Source: Acanthamoeba sp. SK_2022b (lineage: Eukaryota; Discosea; Longamoebia; Acanthamoebidae). Taken from it: a DNA stretch of 12,111 bases. The DNA lies in NCBI GenBank assembly GCA_027943245.1, contig JANDJZ010001401.1:1-12111 (forward strand). The letters run 5' to 3'. The first letter of the stretch is position 1; the number at the start of each line of letters is the position of its first letter. Shown here piece by piece: positions 1 to 6,800 of the stretch. The position numbers and the translations under genes are program-made. The notes beneath the pieces are model-generated. The model saw nothing but the letters and a program-made list of their open reading frames with translations, ran no database searches and was not told the origin of the DNA.

Positions 1-393
1 GCCGCACGCCTGACGGTCGCCCGACCGGCAGGCGCTTCCCCATCGGGCCAGTTGCTGTTCGTAACCCGGTATCTGCTGCACCCCCTGGCAGGCCTGTTGA
101 ATACCGTTCTGACATTGCTGCCGGCGAATCTGCGCCAGGGCCATAAGCGCCTGCTGCGCATCGCCGTGCGGAATCGCCCCCTGTGGCGGCATATCCTGTG
201 GCGCGGCCCCTTGCGGCATGGCGGCTGCGTCATAGGAGGCATACGACGCATCGCCCGCCTGCATGTCGCCTAGATCGGCAACGACCAGCTGCGGATCGCG
301 ATCGACGCCTCCGCCCGTGGCTCCAAGGCCCACCGCCACCGCCAGAGCAACGCCGCCCAGGCCCCACCCGATTATCGCACGTTTTCCGACCAT
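1..393 (-). CDS. Small exported Cys-containing protein, 3' end outside window
   Basis: The frame is open for 131 codons from an ATG at 393 to the window edge, so the C-terminus is missing. A strong Shine-Dalgarno (GGGGAGG, 7 nt upstream) supports this start. Residues 1-27 form a short basic stretch (VGKR) followed by a hydrophobic Gly/Ala/Val-rich segment, which suggests a signal peptide or membrane anchor. The mature part is rich in Gln, Ala and Pro (about residues 55-85). It then has spaced cysteines in a pattern like CxxGxxxAC and CRSGDRQACG, which resembles the Cys-pairing loops of Sel1-like or HcpA-type repeats. That resemblance is weak and I do not recognise the family. The gene lies 87 nt after the kinase gene on the same strand, so it may be co-transcribed with the sigma/kinase module or be its envelope partner; this is inference from position only. 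Confidence 0.6.
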   Translation of the reverse strand, partial: MVGKRAIIGWGLGGVALAVAVGLGATGGGVDRDPQLVVADLGDMQAGDASYASYDAAAMPQGAAPQDMPPQGAIPHGDAQQALMALAQIRRQQCQNGIQQACQGVQQIPGYEQQLARWGSACRSGDRQACG

Positions 394-480
394 GACGCCG
401 CCTCCCCGCTGATCGAGGCGAACCGCCCCTTCATGGGACTCAGCGCGAGAACGGAGAAAAACGGATCAGGGAAGGGCGAG

Positions 481-2841
481 TTATGTGATGGGTCGCAACG
501 CAGGTCCCGCCGCGCAGGCGCTGGCGTTGGCAGCGACGCGCCGGGCGAAGGCCTCGTCACGGCCCAGCAACGGTCCATGCGTTCTGGCGTCGGCGAACGT
601 CGCCGCGCTTGTCCGATAGCTGCACGCAAGCGCGACGCCCGCCTGCAAGGCGATGTTGTTGAGAATGAACTGGCGACCGCGACCCTTCCGATCGTGGCGG
701 GGTGTGGTCGCGGCGGCGCCGCGCCCGTCGATCACTTCGCGCTGCAAGGCCGTCGCACCTCGATGATCGCCGTCCGCGCTCGCCATTTCCGCCTGCGCCT
801 GGCGGATGTTCAACGCGAAGCTGCGCAGCGACTGATCCGCGCTTTCCAGCGCCGTCAGGTGATCGACGGTCCGGCGGGCGAGGTTCAGATAGCGGCGCGC
901 CTCCGCCTTGTCCGCTTCCGATCCCGCGCCATATCCCTCATAGGCCGTCCACGCCAATATGTTGAGCACGACCGGGTCATTGGGGGAGGTTCGATCCAGG
1001 GCTTCGAGCCGGTCCTGCGCTCGACGCAGCAAGGGCAATGCCCGTGCAGGCTCTCCCGTGTTGTTCAGCGCCAGGCCCCGCATATAATCGGCATAGGCAA
1101 GTTCGAACGCCGCCGCCGGGGTCGCCTGCTCGGCGCGCGGCCAGGCTGCAACCTCAGCCGCCATAAGGTCCGCCAGAGGGTAGTGGAAGAGTTCGCCCCC
1201 CAGCAGCAGCGTGTCGGCACGGCTGCGTTGGGCCAGCGCCCGGGTCAGGCGCCAATCGTGATCGCGCAAGGCCGGAGCCACGCCGTCGAGGCGCGAAAAC
1301 GCCTGATCCAGAGCCGCTCCGGCCGCCGCATGATCGCCGTCTCCATGCAGGACGATCATCGCCCGATATGCTCGCGCCCGTGCGGCGGCGACAGCGACGG
1401 CGGGCGTCTCCGGCATGGACAGCAAGAGCCGCTCGGCTTGCGCCAGATTGGCCTTGGCCTGATCGCGTTGACCCAGATTGGGTTCGGTCGGCAGCCCCTG
1501 AATCCGGGCCAGTTGCGTAAAGCCTCGCGCCGCTTCGAGCCGAAGCCCGGGATCATCCTCGCGCGAGGCAGCGAGCGCCGACAGATAGGTCTGCGCCCGC
1601 GCCGACAGATCGGATCGGGCGGCGGTGTTGCCGGTGGTGCGCGACAGGCGTGTATCGAGATCGAACAGCATATATCCAGCCAGGCTTCGCAGTTCCGCGA
1701 AGCGCGCGGCCTCCGCCCGACGGGCCGTCTCTGCGCCGCTCCAGGCGTAGAGGGTGACGGCGAACGCGCCCACGAGAAGCACCAGCGCCGTGGAAGCCAG
1801 CCCGACGCCGACCGGGTGTCGTCCAATGAACTTGCCCAGCAGGTAGCGGCGGCTATGCGGCGCGGCATCGATCGGAAAGCCCGTGCGCCACGCCTCGACA
1901 TCGTGCGCCAAGGCATCGGCGCCGGCATAGCGGGCGGCGGGATCGTTAGCGGTCGCCTTGGCGATGATGAGGTCGAACTCGCGATCCGGCTCGCCTACCA
2001 TCATGCGGGCAAGCAACCGGCCCAGCGAATAGACGTCGGAGGCGACCGAGACTTCGCCGCCCGCCAGACGTTCCGGCGCCGCGAAACCGGGCGTCAGGCT
2101 GAGCCCAGCCAGCGACCCGTCGTTCTCCGCGACCGATGGCGCGCCAGACGCGATCGGGACCTCGACGGGGCGCGAAATGCCGAAGTCGATTAGTTTGGTG
2201 GAACCCTCTTGCGTCACCAATATGTTGGACGGCGTCAGATCGCGGTGGACGATGAGGTTCCTGTTGGCGAATGACACCGCTCCGCAGATTTCGACGAATA
2301 GGCGCAGACGGTCATCACGTCCGAGGTTCCGCTTCTCGATCCAGTCGAGCAGCGGAAGGCCGTCGATATACTCCATGATAATATAGGGCGAACCGTCCGG
2401 GGTTTCGCCGCCGTCATGGAGTTGGGCGATATGAGGGTGGCGCAGGCGAGCCAGCGTCTGCCGCTCGCGCTGGAATCGTTCGACCAGAGCCTGTGACAAC
2501 AAACCCGGCTTGATCAGCTTGACCGCCGCGACATGGGCGAAGTCGCCGGTCGTCCGCTCACCTAGATAGACAGCGCCCATCCCGCCGCGCCCGATGCGGG
2601 AGATGATCCTGTAGGCGCCGACCTGGTCGGGCAGCGTTCCGTCTCCCTCAATGGCGTCGGTCGCGGCCCCTGTCCGTAGTTGGGAACGCCTGTCCGCTGT
2701 TCGCATGGCGGACAGACGGGCCGAGACGTCCGGCTGGCCTTCCGTCCGCGCCGCGATCCAGGCATCCCGTTCCGTTTCCGGCACGTCGAGCATGGCCTCG
2801 AACAGGGCGAGCGCCTGGCGCTCGGTCCCGATATCAGTCAT
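481..2841 (-). CDS. Transmembrane serine/threonine protein kinase with C-terminal TPR-like domain
   Basis: Predicted 786-residue Hanks-type kinase. The start is the ATG at 2841, chosen because it overlaps the end of the sigma factor gene by 8 nt (translational coupling); the frame is open further upstream only inside that gene. The kinase domain spans about residues 77-320: glycine loop IGRGGMGAVY at 83-92, ATP lysine K108, helix-C glutamate E126, catalytic HRD 199-201 with N206, DFG 219-221 and APE 255-257. The usual lysine of HRDLKPxN is threonine here (T203). A hydrophobic segment at about 343-367 should cross the inner membrane. The remaining 400 or so residues are Ala/Leu/Arg-rich and helical, look like TPR repeats, and would lie in the periplasm. 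Kinases of this build are often encoded next to ECF-like sigma factors, and the probable role is signal transduction to that sigma factor. Kinase assignment is firm; substrate and signal are unknown. Confidence 0.92.
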   Translation of the reverse strand: MTDIGTERQALALFEAMLDVPETERDAWIAARTEGQPDVSARLSAMRTADRRSQLRTGAATDAIEGDGTLPDQVGAYRIISRIGRGGMGAVYLGERTTGDFAHVAAVKLIKPGLLSQALVERFQRERQTLARLRHPHIAQLHDGGETPDGSPYIIMEYIDGLPLLDWIEKRNLGRDDRLRLFVEICGAVSFANRNLIVHRDLTPSNILVTQEGSTKLIDFGISRPVEVPIASGAPSVAENDGSLAGLSLTPGFAAPERLAGGEVSVASDVYSLGRLLARMMVGEPDREFDLIIAKATANDPAARYAGADALAHDVEAWRTGFPIDAAPHSRRYLLGKFIGRHPVGVGLASTALVLLVGAFAVTLYAWSGAETARRAEAARFAELRSLAGYMLFDLDTRLSRTTGNTAARSDLSARAQTYLSALAASREDDPGLRLEAARGFTQLARIQGLPTEPNLGQRDQAKANLAQAERLLLSMPETPAVAVAAARARAYRAMIVLHGDGDHAAAGAALDQAFSRLDGVAPALRDHDWRLTRALAQRSRADTLLLGGELFHYPLADLMAAEVAAWPRAEQATPAAAFELAYADYMRGLALNNTGEPARALPLLRRAQDRLEALDRTSPNDPVVLNILAWTAYEGYGAGSEADKAEARRYLNLARRTVDHLTALESADQSLRSFALNIRQAQAEMASADGDHRGATALQREVIDGRGAAATTPRHDRKGRGRQFILNNIALQAGVALACSYRTSAATFADARTHGPLLGRDEAFARRVAANASACAAGPALRPIT

Positions 2842-3427
2842 GGTCGACTTGCGACTCCAGCGCGTCGGCAAGCCAAGCCCGAGCGACTTGCCAGCGTCGT
2901 TTGACGGTCGGCTCCGACACACCCAGCACGACAGAAATATCCGCGATCGTCATGCCGCCAAAATAGCGCATCTCCACAAGCTCCATCAGTTGGGCGTCGA
3001 TCGCCTTCAACCGGATTAGCGCGCTTTCGAGAGAAATCAGATCAACGCGCTGGCCGCCGTCGATCGCGGTGGATAGTTCAACCTTGGCATGGTCACGTTT
3101 AGACGACGATTTGGCGCGGGCATGGTCCACGAGAATATGCCGCATCATCCGGGACGACAGCGCCACGAAATGCGCCCGATCCGTCAATGCCAGACCTTCT
3201 GCGCGGATGATGCGCAGCACGACCTGATTGATCAGGTCTCCCGTCGACAGGGACGTGTCGCGTTCCCGACGCAGTCTGGCCGCAGCGATCTCGACCAGCT
3301 CTGGATGCAGGCGTTTGATGAGTTCGTCACGCGCATCAAGCGCGCCATTCTGCCACCGGCGAAGCAGCACCCGTGTCTCTTCCGGCGTGGACGAAGCCTC
3401 TCGGCGAGCGCAGAGACGAGAGGTCAT
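2834..3427 (-). CDS. ECF-type RNA polymerase sigma factor (Sigma70_ECF / TIGR02999-like)
   Basis: Predicted 197-residue sigma factor. The N-terminal half (about residues 15-95) carries region 2 features, including the LSTGDLINQVVLRI stretch and the FVALSSRMMRHILVDHARAK stretch typical of the Sigma70_ECF family. The C-terminal half (about 125-190) is region 4, with the helix-turn-helix ISVVLGVSEPTVKRRWQVAR that should read the -35 element. The start is the ATG at 3427; a GTG directly before it at 3430 is also possible, and neither has a convincing Shine-Dalgarno. The stop overlaps the downstream kinase start by 8 nt, so the two proteins are probably made together. The family usually works with a neighbouring Ser/Thr kinase rather than a classical anti-sigma factor. 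No anti-sigma gene is visible here. The regulon cannot be inferred from this window. Confidence 0.9.
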   Translation of the reverse strand: MTSRLCARREASSTPEETRVLLRRWQNGALDARDELIKRLHPELVEIAAARLRRERDTSLSTGDLINQVVLRIIRAEGLALTDRAHFVALSSRMMRHILVDHARAKSSSKRDHAKVELSTAIDGGQRVDLISLESALIRLKAIDAQLMELVEMRYFGGMTIADISVVLGVSEPTVKRRWQVARAWLADALESQVDHD

Positions 3428-3769
3428 CACCCGTGCCAGCTAACCTGTCCGCCGCATCGTGCATGGCTCGTCCTCTTGGGTCAGCGAGCACCCGCAACCT
3501 GTGCGCCTCGCGGCGACGACTTCGACGCCTTGTCGCATCTACTCACATTGTCGCGCGCGGCGCACTGCCCTCACGCGAACGTAGGTACTCCGCGCTCTGC
3601 TTCTGAGCACCGCCAGGCCTTTGCTCACAAGCAGACATGCCCAACCGCCACTATGAGCCCGTTCCAGACTCTACCTAGCTTCCTGGGACAGCTGCCCTGC
3701 GTCACAGTCGGACGCACCGCCAGGTGCGCATCCCGCGTCCCGCTGGACTTCCACCGAGAATGACGGTCT
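3428..3769. promoter_or_regulatory. Divergent intergenic region with no recognised gene
   Basis: About 340 bp lie between the divergent sigma factor gene (minus) and vsr (plus), so promoters for both operons should be here. I see no tRNA, no attachment-site repeat, no convincing -35/-10 pair and no small ORF with a good ribosome binding site. In particular there is no small helix-turn-helix controller gene of the kind many type II restriction-modification systems carry. The only inverted repeat I noticed is a 6-bp TGAGCA / TGCTCA pair at 3604-3609 and 3622-3627, which is short enough to be chance. The left boundary of the restriction-modification cassette must lie within this stretch. Confidence 0.5.
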
Positions 3770-4189
3770 GTGGCGAGCGTGGACACCCTTTCACCAGCCC
3801 AACGCTCGGAGCGCATGTCGCGGGTGCGATCGCGCGACACCAAGCCGGAACTGCTGGTGCGCAAGCTGGTCCACGGCATGGGCTATCGATATCGACTTCA
3901 TCGCAAGGACCTGCCGGGAAAGCCGGACCTGGTGTTCGGGCCCCGCCACAAGGTGATCTTGGTGCACGGCTGCTTCTGGCATGGCCACGACGATCCCAAC
4001 TGCAAGCTGGCGCGAGCGCCCAAGTCCCGTGTGGAATTCTGGGGACCAAAGCTCGCCCGGAACCGCGAACGTGACCGCGAGGTGGAACGACGGTTGAACG
4101 AATCAGGCTGGGAAGCTCTGATTCTCTGGGAGTGCGAACTGGGTGATCGTGCCGGATTGGAGCAGCGCGTGAGGACTTTCCTCGGATGA
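3770..4189 (+). CDS. vsr: Vsr very-short-patch-repair mismatch endonuclease
   Basis: Predicted 139-residue endonuclease that nicks DNA at the T of a T:G mismatch formed when 5-methylcytosine deaminates, starting very-short-patch repair. The family signature is complete: MSRVRSRDTKPE (residues 16-27, with catalytic-type E27), GKPDLVF (D53), VHGCFWHGH (65-73, with H66 and H71), KSRVEFW (85-91) and the C-terminal LILWECEL. C68, H73, C78 and C122 are candidates for the structural zinc site known from E. coli Vsr. The start is the GTG at 3770, because a TGA stands in frame just upstream at 3761-3763; the ribosome site is weak. Its stop overlaps the methyltransferase ATG by 4 nt (ATGA), so it belongs to the restriction-modification operon. 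Its specificity should match the motif methylated by that neighbour. Confidence 0.95.
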   Translation: MASVDTLSPAQRSERMSRVRSRDTKPELLVRKLVHGMGYRYRLHRKDLPGKPDLVFGPRHKVILVHGCFWHGHDDPNCKLARAPKSRVEFWGPKLARNRERDREVERRLNESGWEALILWECELGDRAGLEQRVRTFLG

Positions 4190-5397
4190 GATCGATCGAA
4201 TTGTTCGCGGGAGCGGGAGGACTTGGCCTGGGCGTGGCTGGGGCCGGGTTCGATCACGCGGCGGTGGTCGAATGGGACCGCTGGGCCTGCGACACCCTGA
4301 AGGACAACAAGCCCTGGCCCGTGACCCAGGGTGACGTGCGCCTGATGTCCTACGACGGCCTCGGGACCATCGATCTCGTGTCGGGTGGTCCGCCGTGCCA
4401 GCCCTTCTCCCTGGGTGGAAAGCACAACGCCCACCTCGACCATCGCGACATGTTCCCGGAGGCCATCCGCGCCGTGAGGGAGCTCCAGCCCAAGGCCTTC
4501 GTGTTCGAGAACGTGAAGGGCCTGACGCGCGCGACCTTCCAGAACTATCTAAGCTACATCCGACTGCAGCTCGCGCATCCCGAGGTCACGGCCCGCCCCG
4601 GCGAGCCCTGGATCGATCACCTCGGCCGGCTCGAGCGCCACGAGACCAGCGGCTCCAACTCTGGTCTGCGCTACAATGTCGTCCTGCGTCTGCTCAACGC
4701 CGCCAACCACGGCGTGCCGCAACGGCGCGAGCGGATCTTCCTGGTCGGGTTCCGCTCGGATCTCGGCGTCGAATGGCGCTTCCCCGACGAGACCCATTCC
4801 TCCGCCGCCCTGGCCTGGTCCCTCACCCACGAGGACGAGTATTTCGACCGGCACCGCATTGGACGCGCCGAGCGCCGACTGCTGCGGGACGCCCTGCCCG
4901 CCATCAAGGGCGAGAAGCCGACCGCGCGGCCGTGGCTCACCGTCCGCGACGCCTTCCTCGGCCTGCCGGATCCCGAGCTCGACCCAAGGGGAGCCAAGGG
5001 TATCCCCGACCATAGATTCATCCCCGGCGCTCGTTCCTATCCAGGGCACACGGGCAGCCCGCTGGACGCTCCGGCCAAGACCTTGAAGGCCGGCGTCCAT
5101 GGCGTGCCTGGCGGCGAGAACATGCTGCGTCGGCCCAATGGCTCGATCCGCTACTTCTCGGTGCGCGAGGCCGCTCGGTTGCAGACCTTCCCCGACGACT
5201 TCCTCTTCCATGGCTCCTGGACGGAAACCATGCGTCAGCTCGGCAACGCCGTGCCGGTGCGCCTGGCGGGAATCGTTGCTCGTTCAGTGGCGGATCAGCT
5301 ACATCGTTCCGATGAGCGCCCTGGTCCCATACAATCCGCTGGAGAAGCGGCACCTGGCCGAAAGCGTGGCCAACGCCCTGCTGCACAGACCCATTGA
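4186..5397 (+). CDS. DNA (cytosine-5-)-methyltransferase, Dcm family, of a type II R-M system
   Basis: Predicted 403-residue C5-cytosine methyltransferase that protects host DNA from the adjacent endonuclease, using S-adenosylmethionine. Motifs in order: motif I FAGAGGLGLG (residues 7-16), motif IV SGGPPCQPFS with nucleophile C71, motif VI ENV (E108), motif VIII QRRER (179-183), a variable target-recognition region at about 190-320, and motif X GNAVP (353-357). All key residues are intact. The start is the ATG at 4186 inside the vsr stop (4-nt overlap). After motif X come about 46 residues whose last 25 or so are basic and low in complexity, so the stop falls 86 nt inside the restriction gene. 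Homologues usually end soon after the helix that follows motif X, so this tail may be a recent loss of an earlier stop. Specificity is probably that of the Eco29kI-type partner (CCGCGG). Confidence 0.95.
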   Translation: MRSIELFAGAGGLGLGVAGAGFDHAAVVEWDRWACDTLKDNKPWPVTQGDVRLMSYDGLGTIDLVSGGPPCQPFSLGGKHNAHLDHRDMFPEAIRAVRELQPKAFVFENVKGLTRATFQNYLSYIRLQLAHPEVTARPGEPWIDHLGRLERHETSGSNSGLRYNVVLRLLNAANHGVPQRRERIFLVGFRSDLGVEWRFPDETHSSAALAWSLTHEDEYFDRHRIGRAERRLLRDALPAIKGEKPTARPWLTVRDAFLGLPDPELDPRGAKGIPDHRFIPGARSYPGHTGSPLDAPAKTLKAGVHGVPGGENMLRRPNGSIRYFSVREAARLQTFPDDFLFHGSWTETMRQLGNAVPVRLAGIVARSVADQLHRSDERPGPIQSAGEAAPGRKRGQRPAAQTH

Positions 5398-5968
5398 GCC
5401 GCTCGGGCCGGCCCAACCCTTCGAGGGGGCCGGCATCTACGCCATCTACTACACGGGCGATTTCCCGGCCTACGCTAAGGTCGCCGACAAGAACCGCGAC
5501 GGCGCCTTCGCCCTGCCGATCTACATCGGCAAGGCCGATCCCATGGGAGGACGTCGGGGCGGGGACTTCGACGCCCCGCATGGGCGGGCGCTCTGGAACC
5601 GGCTGGCCGATCACGCCAAGTCCGTGGCCCAGGCCGACAATCTGCGATCCGAGGACTTCGCCTGCCGCTTCCTGGCCGTCGACGACGTCTGGATTCGGAT
5701 GGCCGAGCGGATGCTGATCAGTTGGCATTTCCCGGTTTGGAACCTGGTGGTCGACGGCTTCGGCAATCATGATCCCGGCGGCCGGCGCGCCACCCAGTAT
5801 CGCTCGCCCTGGGACGTGCTGCACCCCGGACGCACCTGGGCGGTCAAACTGGCGGACAGCGGCGTCACGCCGGAGGATATCGCGGCCAAGATCGCGGGAC
5901 ATCTGGAAGCCCGAGACCGCGCGGAACAGGAGCAAGCGGCGGCGAACGAGGCCTCCGCTCAAGCCTAG
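5312..5968 (+). CDS. Eco29kI-family type II restriction endonuclease (GIY-YIG fold)
   Basis: Predicted 218-residue endonuclease, close to the 214 residues I recall for R.Eco29kI, which cuts CCGCGG. The GIY-YIG core is present: GIYAIYY (41-47, Y43), PIYIGK (69-74, Y71), R97 and H101 in the helix RLADH, E132, and N144. The R-to-H spacing of 4 and E-to-N spacing of 12 equal those of the R.Eco29kI catalytic residues R104/H108 and E142/N154 (recalled from published work). The ATG at 5312 is used because YNPL and following residues look like the conserved N-terminus of the family. The frame stays open upstream, but only as a shadow of the methyltransferase gene. No Shine-Dalgarno lies close to this ATG, so expression may be low. 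The stop TAG sits inside the CTAG duplicated by the downstream insertion sequence. Confidence 0.9.
   Translation: MSALVPYNPLEKRHLAESVANALLHRPIEPLGPAQPFEGAGIYAIYYTGDFPAYAKVADKNRDGAFALPIYIGKADPMGGRRGGDFDAPHGRALWNRLADHAKSVAQADNLRSEDFACRFLAVDDVWIRMAERMLISWHFPVWNLVVDGFGNHDPGGRRATQYRSPWDVLHPGRTWAVKLADSGVTPEDIAAKIAGHLEARDRAEQEQAAANEASAQA
5965..5968. repeat. CTAG target-site duplication, left copy
   Basis: Directly precedes the left inverted repeat of the insertion sequence and matches the CTAG at 6797-6800. The last three bases are the TAG stop of the restriction endonuclease. CTAG or its central TA is a known target preference of IS427-group elements. Confidence 0.8.
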
Positions 5969-5983
5969 GCTCAGGACTCATAG
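5969..5983 (+). repeat. Left terminal inverted repeat of the IS
   Basis: GCTCAGGACTCATAG, pairing with the right end at 6782-6796. Mismatches occur at repeat positions 2, 10 and 14. It contains the stop codon of the transposase reading frame. Confidence 0.8.
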
Positions 5984-6736
5984 CCAGAACAGGACGGTAG
6001 CGGCGAGGGCTATGGCGGAGAGGAAGAAGTTCGGGCAGCGGTCGTAGCGCGTGGCGACCCGGCGCCAGTCTTTCAGGCGTCCGAACATGATTTCGATCCG
6101 GTTTCGCCGCTTGTAGCGTCGCTTGTCGTAGCGGATGGGTTCGGTGCGGGTTTTGCGGCCTGGGATACACGGCGTGATCCCCTTGGCCTGCAAGGCGTCC
6201 CTGAACCAATCGGCGTCATAGCCTCGATCACCGAGCAGCCACTGCGCCCGGGGAAGGCTGTCCAGAAGAGCAGCGGCGCCGGTGTAGTCGCTGACCTGAC
6301 CCGCTGTCATGAAGAGGCTGATGGGCCTTCCGTTCGCATCGGGCACGGCGTGCAGCTTGGTGTTCATGCCGCCTTTCGTGCGTCCGATCAGCCGCCCGAG
6401 GCCCCCTTTTTACCCACAGGCTCGCAGCCGTGCGGTGCGCCTTCAGATAGGTCGCGTCGATCATGATGGTCCGGCGTTCGGTCCGGGCGCCCGACAGGCC
6501 CTCCATCATCCTGACGAACACGCCTCTGCCTCGCTCCATCGCTTCCAGCGATTGTAGAGGGTCTTGTGCGGGCCATAAGCCGCCGGCGCGTCCCGCCAGC
6601 GCAGCCCGTTGCGGTTGACGAAGATGATCCCGCTCAGCACCCGGCGATCATCCACCCTCGGCTTGCCATGGCTCTTGGGAAAATAGGGCTCCAGCCGAGC
6701 CATCTGCTCGTCCGTCAGCCAATACAGGTCACTCAT
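5978..6736 (-). pseudogene. IS5-family transposase, broken into three reading segments
   Basis: DDE transposase of the DUF4096/DDE_Tnp_1 type. It starts at the ATG at 6736 with AGGAG at 6745-6749, 8 nt upstream. The first segment (MSDLYWLTDEQMARLEPYF to about RWSE) carries the N-terminal DNA-binding domain and stops at 6506. The middle segment, in another frame from about 6530 to 6408, holds the first catalytic Asp in MIDATYLKAHRTA. The last segment returns to the first frame after an A5G5 run at 6402-6411 and holds the second Asp in GDRGYD and the Glu in the Y-R-E-K signature (YKRRNRIEIMFGRLK). First and last segments share one frame over 759 nt (252 residues), the size of an intact single-frame enzyme. 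The break near 6519-6535 looks like a 2-nt gain, and the A-run lacks bases. Only a +1 (or -2) shift, not the usual -1, would join the last two parts. It is probably inactive as drawn. Confidence 0.85.
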
Positions 6737-6744
6737 AATCCAAA

Positions 6745-6749
6745 CTCCT
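6745..6749 (-). promoter_or_regulatory. Ribosome binding site of the transposase
   Basis: AGGAG on the minus strand, 8 nt before the ATG at 6736, supports that start. It forms one arm of a small CTCCT-C-AGGAG inverted repeat (6745-6755), which could hide the site in transcripts reading in from outside. That role is inference. Confidence 0.55.
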
Positions 6750-6781
6750 CAGGAGCCTGAATCAGATCGCGCCTCCCGGAT

Positions 6782-6796
6782 CAATGGGTCCTGACC
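6782..6796 (-). repeat. Right terminal inverted repeat of the IS
   Basis: Read inward on the minus strand: GGTCAGGACCCATTG, matching 12 of 15 positions of the left end at 5969-5983. It lies at the transposase start side of the element, where the native promoter would be expected. Confidence 0.8.
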
Positions 6797-6800
6797 CTAG
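6797..6800. repeat. CTAG target-site duplication, right copy
   Basis: Matches 5965-5968. Its first three bases (CTA on plus) are the TAG stop of the EthD-domain gene on the minus strand. So each copy of the duplicated tetranucleotide supplies the stop of a different flanking gene. Confidence 0.8.

Larger units (their letters stand above)
5969..6796 (-). mobile_element. IS5-family (IS427-group-like) insertion sequence, 828 bp
   Basis: Delimited by imperfect 15-bp terminal inverted repeats (GCTCAGGACTCATAG on the left, GGTCAGGACCCATTG read inward on the right; 12 of 15 match) and flanked by CTAG on both sides. The size fits the group. It carries one transposase region on the minus strand. The transposase stop lies inside the left repeat. 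The exact ends depend on whether the duplicated target is counted as TA or CTAG. The element sits exactly between two convergent genes and leaves both intact. Confidence 0.88.

Noticed and set aside
433..2193. Long plus-strand open frame of 586 codons opposite the kinase gene
   Set aside because: It is the antisense shadow of a well-supported kinase gene in GC-rich DNA; its translation is Arg/Gly/Gln-rich with no recognisable domain.
3604..3627. TGAGCA / TGCTCA inverted repeat as a possible operator
   Set aside because: Arms of 6 bp with a 12-nt spacer are expected by chance, and its place relative to any promoter is unknown.
3089..3763. Plus-strand open frame of 224 codons crossing the sigma gene and the intergenic region
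   Set aside because: It is mostly antisense to the sigma factor, has no ribosome site or domain, and ends just before vsr by chance.
5018..5962. Minus-strand open frame of 314 codons opposite the M and R genes
   Set aside because: No family features and it lies wholly against genes with intact catalytic motifs.
6402..6411. A5G5 run as a functional programmed -1 frameshift site
   Set aside because: A -1 shift here leads to a stop within six codons; the downstream catalytic frame needs +1 or -2, so the site does not work as a standard slippery sequence in this copy.
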